The notes below the pieces were generated by a model. That model was not told the origin of the DNA. It was given only the letters and a program-made list of their open reading frames with translations, and ran no database searches. Of a stretch of DNA of 64,000 bases, positions 1-10,476 are shown in pieces. Where the stretch lies: the NCBI GenBank assembly GCA_947095585.1, contig OX352762.1:12627969-12691968 (forward strand), written 5' to 3'. The DNA comes from Nephrocerus scutellatus (lineage: Eukaryota; Arthropoda; Insecta; Diptera; Pipunculidae). Position 1 is the first letter of the stretch. The number at the start of each line of letters is the position of its first letter. The translations under genes and the position numbers were made by a program.

Positions 1-540
1 AAGTTTATCTGCTATGTTTGTTCCTGTAATGAATTATGCGAAGCGAACTTCTGAGATTGTAGATGTAGTTGCCGCTTTTTACATATTGCACTTATAGCTG
101 TCATGCAACTTTGTAACAAACCTTTTGTGTTTAAGATACTTAAAGAAAATATGAACAAGAGGTGGGTTTATTTAACGATTTCCATATTTTTGTATAAGAA
201 AACAAATAAATGAATGAGCAAGACTTACTGACTTTTGTAAGGATAGTAGTTGTACGAGTACATATTTTGCAATGTTTACTTCTTGTGGTGTTTAATATGT
301 GGAAGAAAATTAAAAACGGGATTACTTTGTAAACCATTTTAAGTTTAACCTTAAAGACTTTGCCTGCAAAAATTAGAAGAATAGTTTTACATTTAACCAC
401 ACTACCCATCATACTGCATTAAAAGATCAAGGATATCTTTATGCTGTAATATGATTATTTTAGAGTGGATGTCAAAATGTCAAATTAATAATTGGAGTTA
501 ATAATTTCGACATCATCATATTTATATTTACAACCGGTGT
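1..540. other. AT-rich spacer, nothing recognised
   Basis: About 540 bases of AT-rich sequence with no motif-bearing reading frame on either strand and no repeat shared with the rest of the window. It ends at the 5'-truncated family A retrotransposon. Confidence 0.6.
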
Positions 541-560
541 GTTTCTGACCTCCCTGATAA

Positions 561-1163
561 ATGTCATCCAAATTGGCGTTCCTTCAATTAAGTCAATTCA
601 AATGCGAAGCAAATGCCCATCACTCAGTATGGGGCAGCTCCGACATCAACGACAGGGGTGAGTTAATTTTTGATTATATTTTAAGTACTAACTTAACTTC
701 AATCAATGCTGGTAATGAACCAACCAACGTAACCAGGAGTCGACAAGAAGTGTTAGATATTACTCTTGTCACCAACTCTCTCAACCAATTAATTCTAGAC
801 TGGAAGGTATCGGCTGAACATTCTTTCTTCGATCACCGGTACATACAATTCAGTTTAGATGAAAAACCCCCTCGCCAATCACCCTATAGAAATCATAGGA
901 AGACTGACTGGCTCAAATACCGAGTAACGTTCCAACACTATTTAAACGTACGCTATGATCTTACTATTCCCCAACTTAGCACTAATGAACTTGACAACAA
1001 GGTCAAGTTACTCACCTGTGCTTTTAATAAGGCGCTTTCTGCCTCCTGCCCTCTCATTTGTCCAAGAGGCAACAAGAGACCACATTGGTGGACTTCGGAG
1101 TTAGGGTATTTCAGAAGCAGCTGCAGGAAGGTATTCAGCGTAGCCAAGGCTACTAGATTATAA
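561..1163 (+). pseudogene. Family A endonuclease domain, C-terminal half
   Basis: This is an open stretch of 200 codons. It carries the EN core EANAHHSVWGSSDIN (normally GCDANAHH in this group, so the catalytic Asp is read as Glu here), then RSRQEVLDITLVTNSL and SAEHSFFDHRYI, which holds the terminal S-x-x-DH His of apurinic-type endonucleases. The EN N-terminus is missing, consistent with 5' truncation on insertion. The first codon is probably not a true start. After residue 110 it runs into the linker to RT with a conserved Trp-Leu-Lys-Tyr pattern. Confidence 0.8.
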
Positions 1164-1179
1164 GATGATTGGGATGCCC

Positions 1180-2490
1180 ACAAAGCATCTCTCAAACTTA
1201 ATAAAAGAGAATTAAGGACAGCCAAACGCTCTGTCCTTAATTCTTCTGAGGCGTCTAGGCCTCGCAACTAATCCAATAATGCCGAGCTGCCTGAAAAAGG
1301 CAGATGGCTCGTGGACTACTTCAAGCGAAGAATCGCTCAATCTGCTTTTAGATACCCACTTCACGGGAAGCTCCCATCCGATAAGTAATGTCGGCCTTGT
1401 TAGGTCAGACACTCGTACGACTATCTCCAACGATCTGACAAATAAGGACAAACTGCTTTTGGCGCTACAAAGCTTCAAACCATACAAATCTGCAGGACAT
1501 AATGGCATAATTCCAACCTTGCTGCAAAAGACTTCGGATATTATCCGTTAACGTGGTTTTCATACCCAAAGCCGGCATATGCTCGCATGTAAGTCCAAAA
1601 GATCTCAGACCAATCAGTCTTTCAGCATTTCTGTTAAATACACTGGAAAGACTGATCCACTGATCTACATACCAAAACGCATTCACAAAAGACTCCTGTC
1701 TACAGACCAGCACGCGTATTGTTAAGGCAAGTCTGTAGAAACAGCTCTGCACAAACTGGTACGTTGTATTGAAGGTTCCCTTCACCACAAGGAGTACATA
1801 ATGGTGCTATTTCTAGCGCTTTTAACAACGTCAACACATCTGCGATTACAGATGCGCTGTCGACTTTGAGGGTAGACGACTCGCTTGGCGAATTGATTAA
1901 TTTTATTATCACCAGTAGGATTATTAATTCAAAATTGGGCCAGAAGATCTGTCTGCAGAGGAACCCCACAAGGGGGTGTCCTGTCCACCCTTCTATTGAA
2001 CTTAGCTGTGAATGAACTGCTGGTATGCATAAGAGGTGAGTGCTGCAGAGTAGTCTCATATGCAGATGACGTTGCTATTGCCGTCTCAGGAAAATACCCG
2101 AATACCCGAAAGGAGCTCCTGCAGAATGCTCTCAACAAGCTAACTTGCTGGACAGATTGCTGTGATTTAGGTCCTCACAAAACTGAGCTTGTCCTTGTCA
2201 CCAGGAAATATAAATTTCCACTTATTAACCCTCCATCTATAAAAGGTATAAGATTAACATTCTCTGATAGAGCCAAGTATTTGCGTCTTATTTTAGACAG
2301 ACAGTTCGGCTATTCGCGCCTTAATACTATCTCCCAGTGGACTAGAAATGAAATCGGTCACTCCTCTATCTTGAATTTAGTCAGGATCGCAGACAACATA
2401 TACTACACCATTCCGCAACTCCATTTCAAAAAAAACTTCCAGGTCACTGTGACGCTTACCTGGAAGATGAACACATTAATCTTAACATAG
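1180..2490 (+). pseudogene. Family A reverse transcriptase domain, frameshifted
   Basis: The N-terminal RT motif SFKPYKSAGHNGIIP is at 1470-1520 (consensus KSAGPDGI). Remnants of the FIPK..RPISLS block follow near 1560-1640 in other frames. GTPQGGVLS (motif B') is at about 1957-1985, and YADDVAIAVSGKYP has its YADD codons at 2059-2070. Downstream KTELVLVTRKYK is the usual palm/thumb segment. Several stops and frame changes lie between 1550 and 1990. Within 2400-2470 the thumb is joined almost directly to RNase H, so the RT C-terminus is partly deleted. No active enzyme could be made from this copy. Confidence 0.8.
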
Positions 2491-2957
2491 ACGGGTCAAA
2501 AACTGATGACGGAAGCGGCGGAGGTGTATTCTCAAAAAGCTAAATCTTAGCCTCCATTTTCGTCTTCCAAATCACTGTAGTCTTTTCCAGGTTGAAATTA
2601 TGGCGATCAGTGTCTTGGCTGAAGAGAAACGTTATATCCACTAAGGATATCCGTATATTCTCGTATAGTCAAGCTGCACTGAATTCCCTGGAATCAGTCT
2701 CCACCAATTCAATTCTAGCCCTTAACTGCTGATCATTTCTCGTGGAGATGGCGGAGCAGTTCAATATCCACCTGTGTTGGGTGCCTGGGCACCCGGGTAA
2801 CTGCATGGCTGAAGAACTCGCCAAGCAAGGAACTACACCACCCTTCTTACCTGAATATGGTTCCGTAGGCATACCAATCGCTACATGTATTTTCCTGTTA
2901 AAGCGGGATGCTACTGTAAAATTAACTGTAGCTGGTCAAACGGTACAACTTGCATAG
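2470..2957 (+). pseudogene. Family A RNase H domain, degenerate
   Basis: LNIDGSKTDDGSGGGVF near 2485-2535 gives the first catalytic Asp, and VEIMAI gives the Glu. The third site reads YSQAALNSLESV where DSQAALKSL is expected, so that Asp is lost. WVPGHPGNCMAEELAKQ keeps the His but has Glu in place of the last Asp and has lost the residues between PGH and GN. The blocks fall in more than one frame. Compare the copy at 56600-57000, which keeps three of the four carboxylates. Confidence 0.75.
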
Positions 2958-3047
2958 CGACAAAGCAGATCTGGCCCAAGCTGGATCCGAAACGCTCCAA
3001 GTGTTTGATCTCTCAAAAAAGATCGCACTTCGGTGCTATTGTAGGTG

Positions 3048-3379
3048 TCATTACGGGACACTGTTTCATCGGCAGGCATGCAGCAAGACTTGAAGTCTTC
3101 TCGAATGACTCTGCAGAAGCTGCATGGATCAGGAGGGGGAGGAGACCATCGTCCATCTTCTCTGTACCTCTCCCAAAAGCGTAAGCCCCATATGGGAGCT
3201 TTCTTCTTCAACGTCATCACGGGACACTGTCTCATAGGCAGTCATGCAGCAAGACTTGAAGTCTTCTCGAATGACTCTGCAGAAGCTGCATGGATCAGGA
3301 GGGGGAGGAGACCATCGTCCATCTTCTCTGTACCTCTCCCAAAAGCGTAAGCTCCATATGGGAGCTTTCTTCTACAACG
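3048..3379 (+). repeat. 166-base perfect-frame tandem duplication in the family A 3' coding region
   Basis: Unit 1 is 3048-3213 and unit 2 is 3214-3379, starting TCAT(T/C)ACGGGACACTGT and differing at few positions. The duplicated stretch encodes the CRSCMDQEGEETIVHLLC knuckle. The low divergence suggests the duplication is younger than much of the element's decay. Confidence 0.9.
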
Positions 3380-3520
3380 ACACTAATGATCTCATCAACA
3401 TTTACATTTCATATGAAGCTTCATATGAAGCTCTTATTGGTTCATCGAGTAGGTGGAGGGAAATTTTTTTCCTGATCCGTGTGGTATCACTGACAGCCAC
3501 CTTAACTAAGCCTAACCTAA

Positions 3521-4604
3521 GTCAATTAAAAAAACAAGACTTAAAGTTTTTTTTACTTTTTACGTGGATGGTTGATCGCACTTCCACCAATCAGAGATAG
3601 TTACGGCCACCTGCAATTCTAGAGCATTCTGTGTTATTTCCCCTATTCTGCTGATGGCTGGCCTCCACCTATTTATACCCATGGAAAAGTTTCCAGAGGC
3701 TTCCAATCTTATATAAAGAAATATCTAGCAAAGACCAGAATATTGTGGTACTTTCCCTTATTTACACTACGCTCGCAAGTACATAATGAGTTATCTAGCG
3801 TAAAACTTTGAAAAATATGCCTTCTATGTACAAACAGTCATCATTCATAATTGATAATCGAATTTACAAAATTTCTTAATTCTAAATTCTTATTCCTTTT
3901 AATCTACTACTAACTACTTTTCGTAACAACCTATATAATGAAACACAGCAACATAACCATGGAAAATATGTTTTGTGCAATTGCACAGATTTGTCAAAAA
4001 AAAAAAAACATTAAGTTGTGCTCTACTGGGCCTCAACTAGTAGCTTTGACGCAAAAACTTCAATCTCTGAGTATCTTATTGTATGGGAATTACACGTATC
4101 ATGGTTTCAGTAATGTATATGTATATGATAAACGAGGATAAAATTATTATGCAGCTTGTTTGTTTATGTTTTTTCCTTCAGAGTTTTAAGTTGTGATCCT
4201 TGTAGTTTAAGAGAAAAGAAAAACGTGCCTCCTGATACTTGACGCCGCTTTGAATGGCACTCATAAATCACGAATTTCATTTTTATGCTTTAGATTTGGG
4301 GATTATGGAAAAATATTTGTGCTGTCTATCCAGTTTCATCCCTATCAGTATTTTTCATAATATTCACAGAACTGAATGGACTGAATAAATTCAAGGAAAT
4401 TCTTCTTTTGTGGTGAAAGAAAAATCTTGTTTGGTATTCCATGCCAAAGCATCCTTAAGAAAATATCAGTGAAATGATGGACTTGTATTTTTGTTTTTGC
4501 ACTGCAAGAGAGTTTTGTGTTGATTCTTTTTGAAAATTATTCCATTTAACGTACGAGTGAATAAAGTAAAATATTTCATATTCGTCCTATTGCATTTTAT
4601 ATGC
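3521..4604. other. AT-rich spacer with one dispersed repeat (3575-3725)
   Basis: Apart from 3575-3725, which resembles 61440-61570 (listed separately), I see only AT-rich sequence, a poly-A tract near 3996-4009 and no supported gene. Confidence 0.5.
3575..3725 (-). repeat. Dispersed repeat also present at 61440-61570
   Basis: From GCACTT.CACCA through the CTGCTGATGGCTG block this matches 61440-61570 in the same orientation. On the minus strand both copies keep one frame: RW(R/S)PAISRIGEITQNALELQ here, ending DWWKCDQPST then stop, and IWRSAISRIGRITQNALDLQ at the other copy, ending NW then stop. Conservation of a frame suggests the C-terminus of a transposon-encoded or multicopy protein. I do not recognise the family. 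Confidence 0.55.
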
Positions 4605-6155
4605 ACTACTTCAAATTCGTGCTCCACTATTTGAATTGAGGGACCAATGTTGGATCTCCTACTCGCAGACGTGGCCACCATGTACTTTGTTTTGCTCTCA
4701 TTAATGTGCAGACCCAGTTTTCGTGCCGCCTGCTCTATCTGGATGAAGCTTCCTTTACAGCTCTTCGGTTACTATCAACGATGTCAATATCGCCTACGTA
4801 AGCCAGTATCTGAATGGAGCTAGAGAGGATTGTTCCTCTGGCCGTTACGTCAGAGTCTCATATCACTTTCTCCAACGCCAGGTTGAAGAGGACGCTGGCC
4901 AGTCCATCCCCTTGTCGGAGCTCGTTATAGATGTTGAATGGGTTTTATAGTGATCCGGATATTTTAACTTGGCTTATAACATTGGTCATAGTCAACCTAT
5001 GTACATAGTCGTGTCAGTTCATTTGGGATGCCGAATTTTCTCATGGCTTTATAAAGTTATACTCTGGCGGCTCTTAAGTCTATAAAAAGATGGTGTAGTG
5101 TATTTGAAACTCTAGACAGTTTTTCATCACCTGCCTAAGGGTGTAAATCTGATAAGTTGTTGACCAATGATGACTTTAGCGTATCGGGGTATCCTGTCTT
5201 GAAGGATAGAGGAGAAAATCTTATACGCGGTACTCAACACCGTTATACCAAGACAGGACATCTCTTCGCCAGTCTTCTGGCATAGCTTCTTCCTCCCATA
5301 CTTGCACTAATATTACATAAATTGCTTGGTGTAATGTGGGGCCTCCTATTTTTATCAGTTCCGTTGGGATCTCATCAGATCTTGGGCCTTATTATTTTTG
5401 AGCCGACTTATCGCTCTGCTAACTTCGTCTATGCTTAGTGGCGGCAGCATAGTGTGGTCTTCTGTCTTTGGTGGAACCTCCAATTCCGATTAACTGGCTA
5501 TTAAGCAACTCATGAACGTGCCCTTCCCATGGCTTTAAAATGCCTTTAAGATCGGTGATCAGATTACCCCTGCAGTATGTGCAACGCGGTGTATATTGCG
5601 TCATACCGCGGACTCTTTGGTAGAATTTCCGGGCCTGGTGCAGTCCTTGCTCTCTGTACGGTTCTAGTTCACGGACAAGATTCTTTTCCCAGGCTGCTTT
5701 CTTTCGCCGGTGAACTGTTTTTCCATATCTTCTGATCTCTTTATATTCATCTTCGCGTGCCCGCGTTCTATGAGATTGTTGCATTGCTCGGTACGCAGCA
5801 TTCTTACGTTCAGTCGCTAGCTTACATTCGTCGTCGAACCAGTCGTTCCGATCTCTACGACTACTACCTAAAATGGAGTCAGCAGTACTAGTGACAGTAT
5901 TTTTAAGGCGTGTCCATTTCTCTTATATGCCTGACATCTGAGCCCCAGGACTTAATCATTTAAGTCTAGTACTATCGCTTGACCGTAGTTGTTTCTGGTC
6001 TCTGTATTGCGAAGGGCCCTTGGTTGCAGGTATCTCTATCAGGAGATACCTAGTGGATATTGTTACGCGCAAACCTTGTACTCGAAACGACCATATTATT
6101 GCTTGCTGCCATCTCTATTACTCGTTTTTCATTGTCATTAGCGATACCTCATTAA
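4605..6155 (-). mobile_element. Family B RTE-like retrotransposon, decayed copy
   Basis: Read on the minus strand from 6155: the end of EN (TRFARNNIH..VSPDR with a deletion), the linker (5784-5419, AAWEKNLVRELEPYREQG then FYQRVRGMTQYTPRCTYC), a much broken RT core (5420-4720), and KTKYMVATSASRRSNIGPS at 4700-4620. Homology to the copies at 53400-54955 and 59405-61290 stops near 4605, so the C-terminal third and 3' end are missing. Family B proteins resemble endonuclease-reverse transcriptases of the RTE group. Confidence 0.75.
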
Positions 6156-6470
6156 AAAAACAATGAGTCATCTGTCCCGGATGACTTGGGGCCATTCTGG
6201 TACCCCAGTCAGGGTTACGACACCGTGGTGGGGTCCAGCTGCATCATAAATCTATATATTGATATGGTGTGGGGCTTTACCACGGAAGATAAATAAAGAG
6301 CCGCGGGTACTTAGAGCATGCTCTACGTACTTAGCGACCCAGAAAGGGATACTGGTATTTAGAGATACCTTACATTTGGGCAATCTCCTCGTATTTTAGT
6401 AGTCAAGTCTAACATATGTGAGTTGGGCCCAGGATAGCTTGCAGTCCTAGTGGCAAATTATAGGGTTCGA
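6156..6470. other. Unassigned stretch between family B and a local duplication
   Basis: Moderate-GC sequence with no motif-bearing frame. It may be 5' sequence of a family B relative, because it follows the EN end of that copy, but no second copy in this window supports this. Confidence 0.35.
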
Positions 6471-6775
6471 AGTTCCGGATGGATGTGCTGCCAGGGTCTG
6501 CTTTGCAACCGCCCAGACACTCATACCTGAATGAATGGGAGATCTGAACAAGGTATCGTTTGGAAAACTCGGGATAGCTTGCTTATCATCCAAGGTTGAA
6601 TTGGTACCTTGTTGTCTTGGTAGCTTGTTGGCTTGGTGAGGTTTAAGTTACGGATGGATGTGCTGCCAGGGTCTGCTCTGCAATCGCCCAGGCACTCATA
6701 CCGAAAACAACTGACGCTATTGTTGTCAGACCTCATCCAATGTTGAATTGGTACCACGGAAGTTGTCTTGCCCAA
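6471..6775. repeat. Direct duplication, period 175 bases
   Basis: Copy 1 (6471-6645) and copy 2 (6646-about 6775) share GGATGGATGTGCTGCCAGGG and, further on, CATCCAA(G/T)GTTGAATTGGTACC. On the minus strand both encode ECLG(D/G)C(R/K)ADPGSTSIRN. The repeat lies next to the 3' end of the family D element at about 6782. Confidence 0.8.
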
Positions 6776-6781
6776 CGGATA

Positions 6782-9535
6782 AGATTAAGATTAGGATATT
6801 TTTATTAAACATTAAAGTAATATACAATTTTGATTTAAAACTAAACTTATAAATAATATTAATATGTGTCGGCTCAACAAAAGGGGCCCGACGTATTTAC
6901 ATTGTCTTTTTTTTTTGGTATTGTTTATTTTTAAACAATATTTTTTACTACTTAATCTACTACATGTTAATTTTTAATGTAATTAAATTTTAAACAATAA
7001 TTTTAAAATAAAATAAGAATGAAAAATATTAAGCGGCGTATAAACAGGGCGAACTTCAGCCTCTGTAATATTGGTTGCCCGCCTTCTCGTAGAAGGAGAC
7101 GTCTTGATTGTTAAAGATGTCATCGAATCTAGCATCAGTGAATCCTCTTATGTGTATGTACCGGTGACTTGGCTCGATTTCCTCGATTCGCAGTCCTTGC
7201 ATCTCAGGACTTGGATGTGTTTCCAATGCGTCGACGAATTTCCTCGCCATTCGGAACAAGTGGTCAGTTATTGGCAGCAGACCTGCTGCTTCGTATAGTT
7301 TTGTAGTCGACACAAACTTATAGCTGTTTGTCACCCTCCAGAGTCCTGTACAGATCCTTAGTACCTTCCTTTCAAATAGGGAGATCTTCTTCATCGTTGT
7401 TGGTGAGACGGTGAACCATATGGGGTAGCCATAGGTTATCACTGGCCTGATGAGTTGCTTGTAGATAAGCAGCCTGGTGTTGTTGGACAGACCATTTCGT
7501 CTTTTAAGTAGCGGGTGCACCAAATGAAAAGCGTGGTTCGCTTTTTTCATTGTTTTCTCGATGTGAGAGTTAAACTTGAGCCTCTCAGTAAAGTTGATTC
7601 CCAGGTACTTAGTCTCTGACTTGGTGTTTATTGTTGTGTTATCCGGAAGGGTGATTTTTAAGGCTCTGCACCGGCTTGCGATTTTTCTTATCCTTGTTTC
7701 GGTTGCTGGTACTCGGAAGCAGATGAGTTCCGTTTTATTAGCGTTGATCTTTAGTCCCCACTTCAGGTAGTAGTCCCAAAGGTTTCTGAGGTGTTCCTCC
7801 ACTCTTCGGGCAGCTATCTCGGGAGAGCGGGAAACTGCATACGTTATGGAGTCATCCGCGAAGAGCATAGTCCTTGTTCCGGCTGTATTTGTGGGTTGAT
7901 CCGCCGTGAAGATGCTATACAGGATTGGTCCAAGTCTGGAACCTTGAGGAACTCCGGCTTTGATCCTTTTCCTTGTCGATGGGCGGTCGTACACCTGTAC
8001 AAAGAAGACTCTGTTAAAAAGAAAATTTTTAATTATTTTTACAATATAATTGGGGAAACCAAAACTAATAAGCTTGTACAGTAGCCCGTTTAACCACACA
8101 CTATCGAAAGCTTTTTCGATGTCTAGCAAACAGGCCACTGTACTACTTTTGACGTTCAGTCCTTTAGTGACGTCACTGTGAAGCTTCAGCAGAGGGTGCA
8201 GCGTAGAGTGCTTTTCTCGGAAACCGTACTGAAAGGAAGGAATAAGATTTCTTTCCGTACAAAACGTATTGATCTTTTTACGGATCAATAATTCCAATAC
8301 TTTACTGATACAACACAGTAAAGCTATTGGACGGTAACCAGTTACGCTGGAGCGGTCGGTTTTCTTGGGTACTGGTACTACCTTGGCCACCTTCCAGTTG
8401 TCCGGAAAGTAGCCATTGTTTAGGCAATTGTTGAAAATGATGGTTAACATAAAAATTGCCATACCCGGTAACTTTTTAGGCAAAAAGTTAGAAATCCCAT
8501 CTGTGCCTGATGATTTTTTTGAGTTTCCACTCATAATCAAATCATTGACAACAGCTGTTCCGGTAAACATATCGACATCTACGGGTGCGTTGGCGCGATT
8601 TTCTTCACTGAACTGCACTATAGTATTTCCTGGAGAAGTGGTGTCTTCCACAAGACTTTCAACCTCTTCCAAGAAATCTGGAAGATGCGTTGGTGGTCGG
8701 TCCGTAAAGCTCCTTTCAAAATGGCAGGCAAAGGCTTCCGCTTTCTCAGCAGCGCTGGATACTGTTCGATCTTCAATGGTGATAATCTCTGGAATGGAAA
8801 TACGCGTTCCAACCAGAGAGTTCAGCTTCCTAAAAGCATCAGGGCCTGGTTTGATGTCCTGGAGCCGTTTGGTCAGTTCATCTTCCTGAAACCTCCGCAC
8901 AGCTTGACGACACATGTTAACTGTACAACGCAGTTGCGAAAGTACAGACAGGTATTCGTCGTTGACTGTGTTAAGTGTCCTATTGAAGATTCTCTGAAGG
9001 CGTTTCCTAAGTCGTTGCTTGTGAGCATATATGGCCTGTATATGCTCAGGCAAGTGTTGGAAGCGATCCCTGCTAGTGCGAATTGTTTTCTGCCGGTTAA
9101 TGGCTGAATTCACTGTAATCTCAAAATTTCTGACAGCATCATCAATTTCTGTATTCTCCAGATTTCTGCAAGCCGCTGGAATAGGAAGTTCAGCTTCAAC
9201 TTCTGATCTAAACCGGTTCCAGTTTATTTTCTTAAAGTTGATGTGAAGTTCAGGTGTTGGGGTGACTTGCACAATTCGCTGGTTCAGCCTCACTCGAAGC
9301 TCTATGGCCATATGATCCGAGTCGCTATCATGCGCCAAGCAGGAATAATTTCTTAATTCTGGGAGAATATTTAAGAAATTTGTGGTTGCCAGAAAGAAAT
9401 CCAAAGTTGACGGTGTCCCAACGGATAAGGTGTACCTTCGGGTAAACCGAGTCTGAGAGACAAGGTTGACCTCTTCGGAGGACTGCCTGTAGTGGGACAA
9501 CAATTGTGGGGACCCAGTTTCGTTTGGTGTGGGGG
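6782..9535 (-). mobile_element. Family D jockey-type non-LTR retrotransposon, 5' truncated but intact ORF
   Basis: The element comprises an 815-codon open frame (7056-9503), a 3' untranslated tract of about 270 bases rich in A and T, and an end near 6782 with repeated TAATCT-like steps. The 5' end stops inside EN at about 9535 beside a run of ten G. It is the least mutated transposon in the window, implying recent insertion. No convincing target duplication could be picked out by eye. Confidence 0.88.
7056..9503 (-). CDS. Endonuclease-reverse transcriptase polyprotein (ORF2), N-terminus missing
   Basis: This frame encodes the replication protein of a jockey-group retrotransposon, which nicks target DNA and copies its own RNA there. 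Residues 1-80 are the end of EN, with STLDFFLAT and the catalytic DSDHMAIE (Asp62-His64). Residues 330-400 hold SGTDGISNFLPKK and the GYRPIALL block, and 458-470 LLDIEKAFDSVW with the first RT Asp (461). AGVPQGSRLGP is at 516-526, and LFADDSITYA (FADD 548-551, bases 7851-7862) gives the second and third. The thumb and a C-terminal tail follow, with no CCHC or RNase H. Not one stop interrupts 815 codons. The frame stays open upstream to about 9530, so the listed start is only the first usable codon. A complete ORF2 would need the first ~150 residues of EN, which are absent, so the copy is probably not autonomous. Confidence 0.9.
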   Translation of the reverse strand: MLSHYRQSSEEVNLVSQTRFTRRYTLSVGTPSTLDFFLATTNFLNILPELRNYSCLAHDSDSDHMAIELRVRLNQRIVQVTPTPELHINFKKINWNRFRSEVEAELPIPAACRNLENTEIDDAVRNFEITVNSAINRQKTIRTSRDRFQHLPEHIQAIYAHKQRLRKRLQRIFNRTLNTVNDEYLSVLSQLRCTVNMCRQAVRRFQEDELTKRLQDIKPGPDAFRKLNSLVGTRISIPEIITIEDRTVSSAAEKAEAFACHFERSFTDRPPTHLPDFLEEVESLVEDTTSPGNTIVQFSEENRANAPVDVDMFTGTAVVNDLIMSGNSKKSSGTDGISNFLPKKLPGMAIFMLTIIFNNCLNNGYFPDNWKVAKVVPVPKKTDRSSVTGYRPIALLCCISKVLELLIRKKINTFCTERNLIPSFQYGFREKHSTLHPLLKLHSDVTKGLNVKSSTVACLLDIEKAFDSVWLNGLLYKLISFGFPNYIVKIIKNFLFNRVFFVQVYDRPSTRKRIKAGVPQGSRLGPILYSIFTADQPTNTAGTRTMLFADDSITYAVSRSPEIAARRVEEHLRNLWDYYLKWGLKINANKTELICFRVPATETRIRKIASRCRALKITLPDNTTINTKSETKYLGINFTERLKFNSHIEKTMKKANHAFHLVHPLLKRRNGLSNNTRLLIYKQLIRPVITYGYPIWFTVSPTTMKKISLFERKVLRICTGLWRVTNSYKFVSTTKLYEAAGLLPITDHLFRMARKFVDALETHPSPEMQGLRIEEIEPSHRYIHIRGFTDARFDDIFNNQDVSFYEKAGNQYYRG

Positions 9536-9639
9536 GGGGGTTAACTATCGTAAGAGGGCAACGCTAGATGGGAACATAGTTACGAGCATGCTTAATGGCG
9601 AAACCTAGCGAAAGTGCGGGTTCGTCCCACTCAACCTAT
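9536..9639. other. Short unassigned junction with poly-G
   Basis: A run of ten G ends at 9540, next to the 5' truncation point of family D. The following ~100 bases match nothing else here. Confidence 0.4.
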
Positions 9640-10090
9640 TACTGTTGTCTTCTACACCCTTTGATATCCATTCATTTGCTGATGATACAACGCTATCGTC
9701 TTCCATTGAGTTTGTTAGTCAAAAATAATGCAATTCTCGCTTGAATGGTTGGCAGGAATGAATGAATACGACTATTCGTTCGAATATTCAAGTCATTCTC
9801 GATTGGGGCACATCTAATAGGTTTCAGGTCATTTTGTTAGCAGTGTTAACACTCATTTCAGGTAAAATCCACTTAGATTTGTCTTAAACCCGTTTTTCAT
9901 GTAGAACCCAATATTTTAAATATACTCCTTTTATCCGAGAGTGACTTCCATGTAGATTCAATTTGTCGATTCCGTCTTTCCCGAAACTTTGAACGTACGG
10001 GCCTTCAAAACAGCCGTCAGTAAGTTTTCCAACCAAAGTTTTCATTGGAAGTTGATATAAAAGGTGTCCCAACAAGAGCGGTGGATTACC
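9640..10090 (+). mobile_element. Family E non-LTR fragment (RT motif C and C-terminus)
   Basis: PFDIHSFADDTTLSSSIEFVSQK is encoded at about 9660-9725, with FADD at 9675-9686. IQVILDWG follows at about 9795-9818. The frame then jumps across a deletion near 9845-9865 to NILLLSESDFHVDSI (about 9910-9960), which matches the C-terminus of the minus-strand family E copy at 29335-29460. Stops show it is dead. Confidence 0.75.
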
Positions 10091-10249
10091 TTTAAATGTT
10101 TGTTAAATTTTTTTTAAAGAAAAAACACATTTATTTTTGAATTAAGCAAAAAGCAAAGAATTAACAGGAAGTTCTCCCTTGACAATGAGTATATGATATA
10201 TGAAAAAAATTAATTTCTTTTTTTCTCTCTTTGTTCTTTTCATCTCCAG

Positions 10250-10476
10250 CCCACGCACTATGTAACAATTTCCAGCCATCAAGAGTTCACCGATACAACC
10301 GATGCTGTCGCCGAAACAAATCGCATAAAAAAACTTGTTGGCCAACTGCAGAATAACTTGTGCAACGTTTCCGTGATGAGCGATCCTGATTTGGACTCTT
10401 TGTCAAATATGGACCCAAATTCACTGGTCGACATAACTGGCAAAGATTTCATGGAACAGCTGAAGGATTCAGGCAG
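10250..10476 (+). CDS. Gene X, internal coding exon (uncharacterised host protein)
   Basis: An excellent 3' splice site precedes it: a long pyrimidine run at 10213-10247 ending CTCCAG. The exon is open in one frame for 227 bases (HYVTISSHQEFTD at the start, MSDPDLDSLSNMDPNSLVDI in the middle, GKDFMEQLKDSG at the end) and closes at CAG/GTTAGG. Phase in is 0 and phase out 2. Its last two bases (AG) plus the first base of the exon at 24070 complete an Arg codon and keep the frame open to a stop, which strongly suggests the two belong together. The peptide is acidic, Ser/Asp-rich and probably partly disordered; VAETNRIKKLVGQLQ could form a short helix. I do not recognise the family. If the donor is skipped, the frame runs 29 more codons to a stop at 10568-10570, a possible alternative end. 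Confidence 0.7.

Larger units (their letters stand above)
545..3520 (+). mobile_element. Family A non-LTR retrotransposon (LOA/I-like, RNase H-bearing), decayed copy 1
   Basis: Order on the plus strand is EN C-terminal half (561-1163), linker and start of RT (1180-1560), RT palm (1930-2490), RNase H (2470-2870) and CCHC knuckle region (2940-3450). Reading frame changes several times and stops interrupt it, so the copy is dead. It is 5' truncated inside EN. The 3' end near 3520 finishes in CCTAACCTAA, the same ending as the copy at 57511. The copy at 45111-47140 on the minus strand is its closest relative here. RNase H after RT excludes jockey and RTE types and points to the LOA or I groups. 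Confidence 0.85.

Noticed and set aside
3045..3600. Tandem-repeat protein encoded by the duplicated 166-base unit
   Set aside because: Both units are the family A knuckle region read partly out of frame.
8416..8889. 157-codon plus-strand open frame within family D
   Set aside because: Antisense shadow of the intact jockey-type RT frame at 7056-9503.
9531..9540. Poly-G run as a regulatory or G-quadruplex site
   Set aside because: A single run of ten G cannot form a four-run motif; more likely linked to the truncation point of family D.
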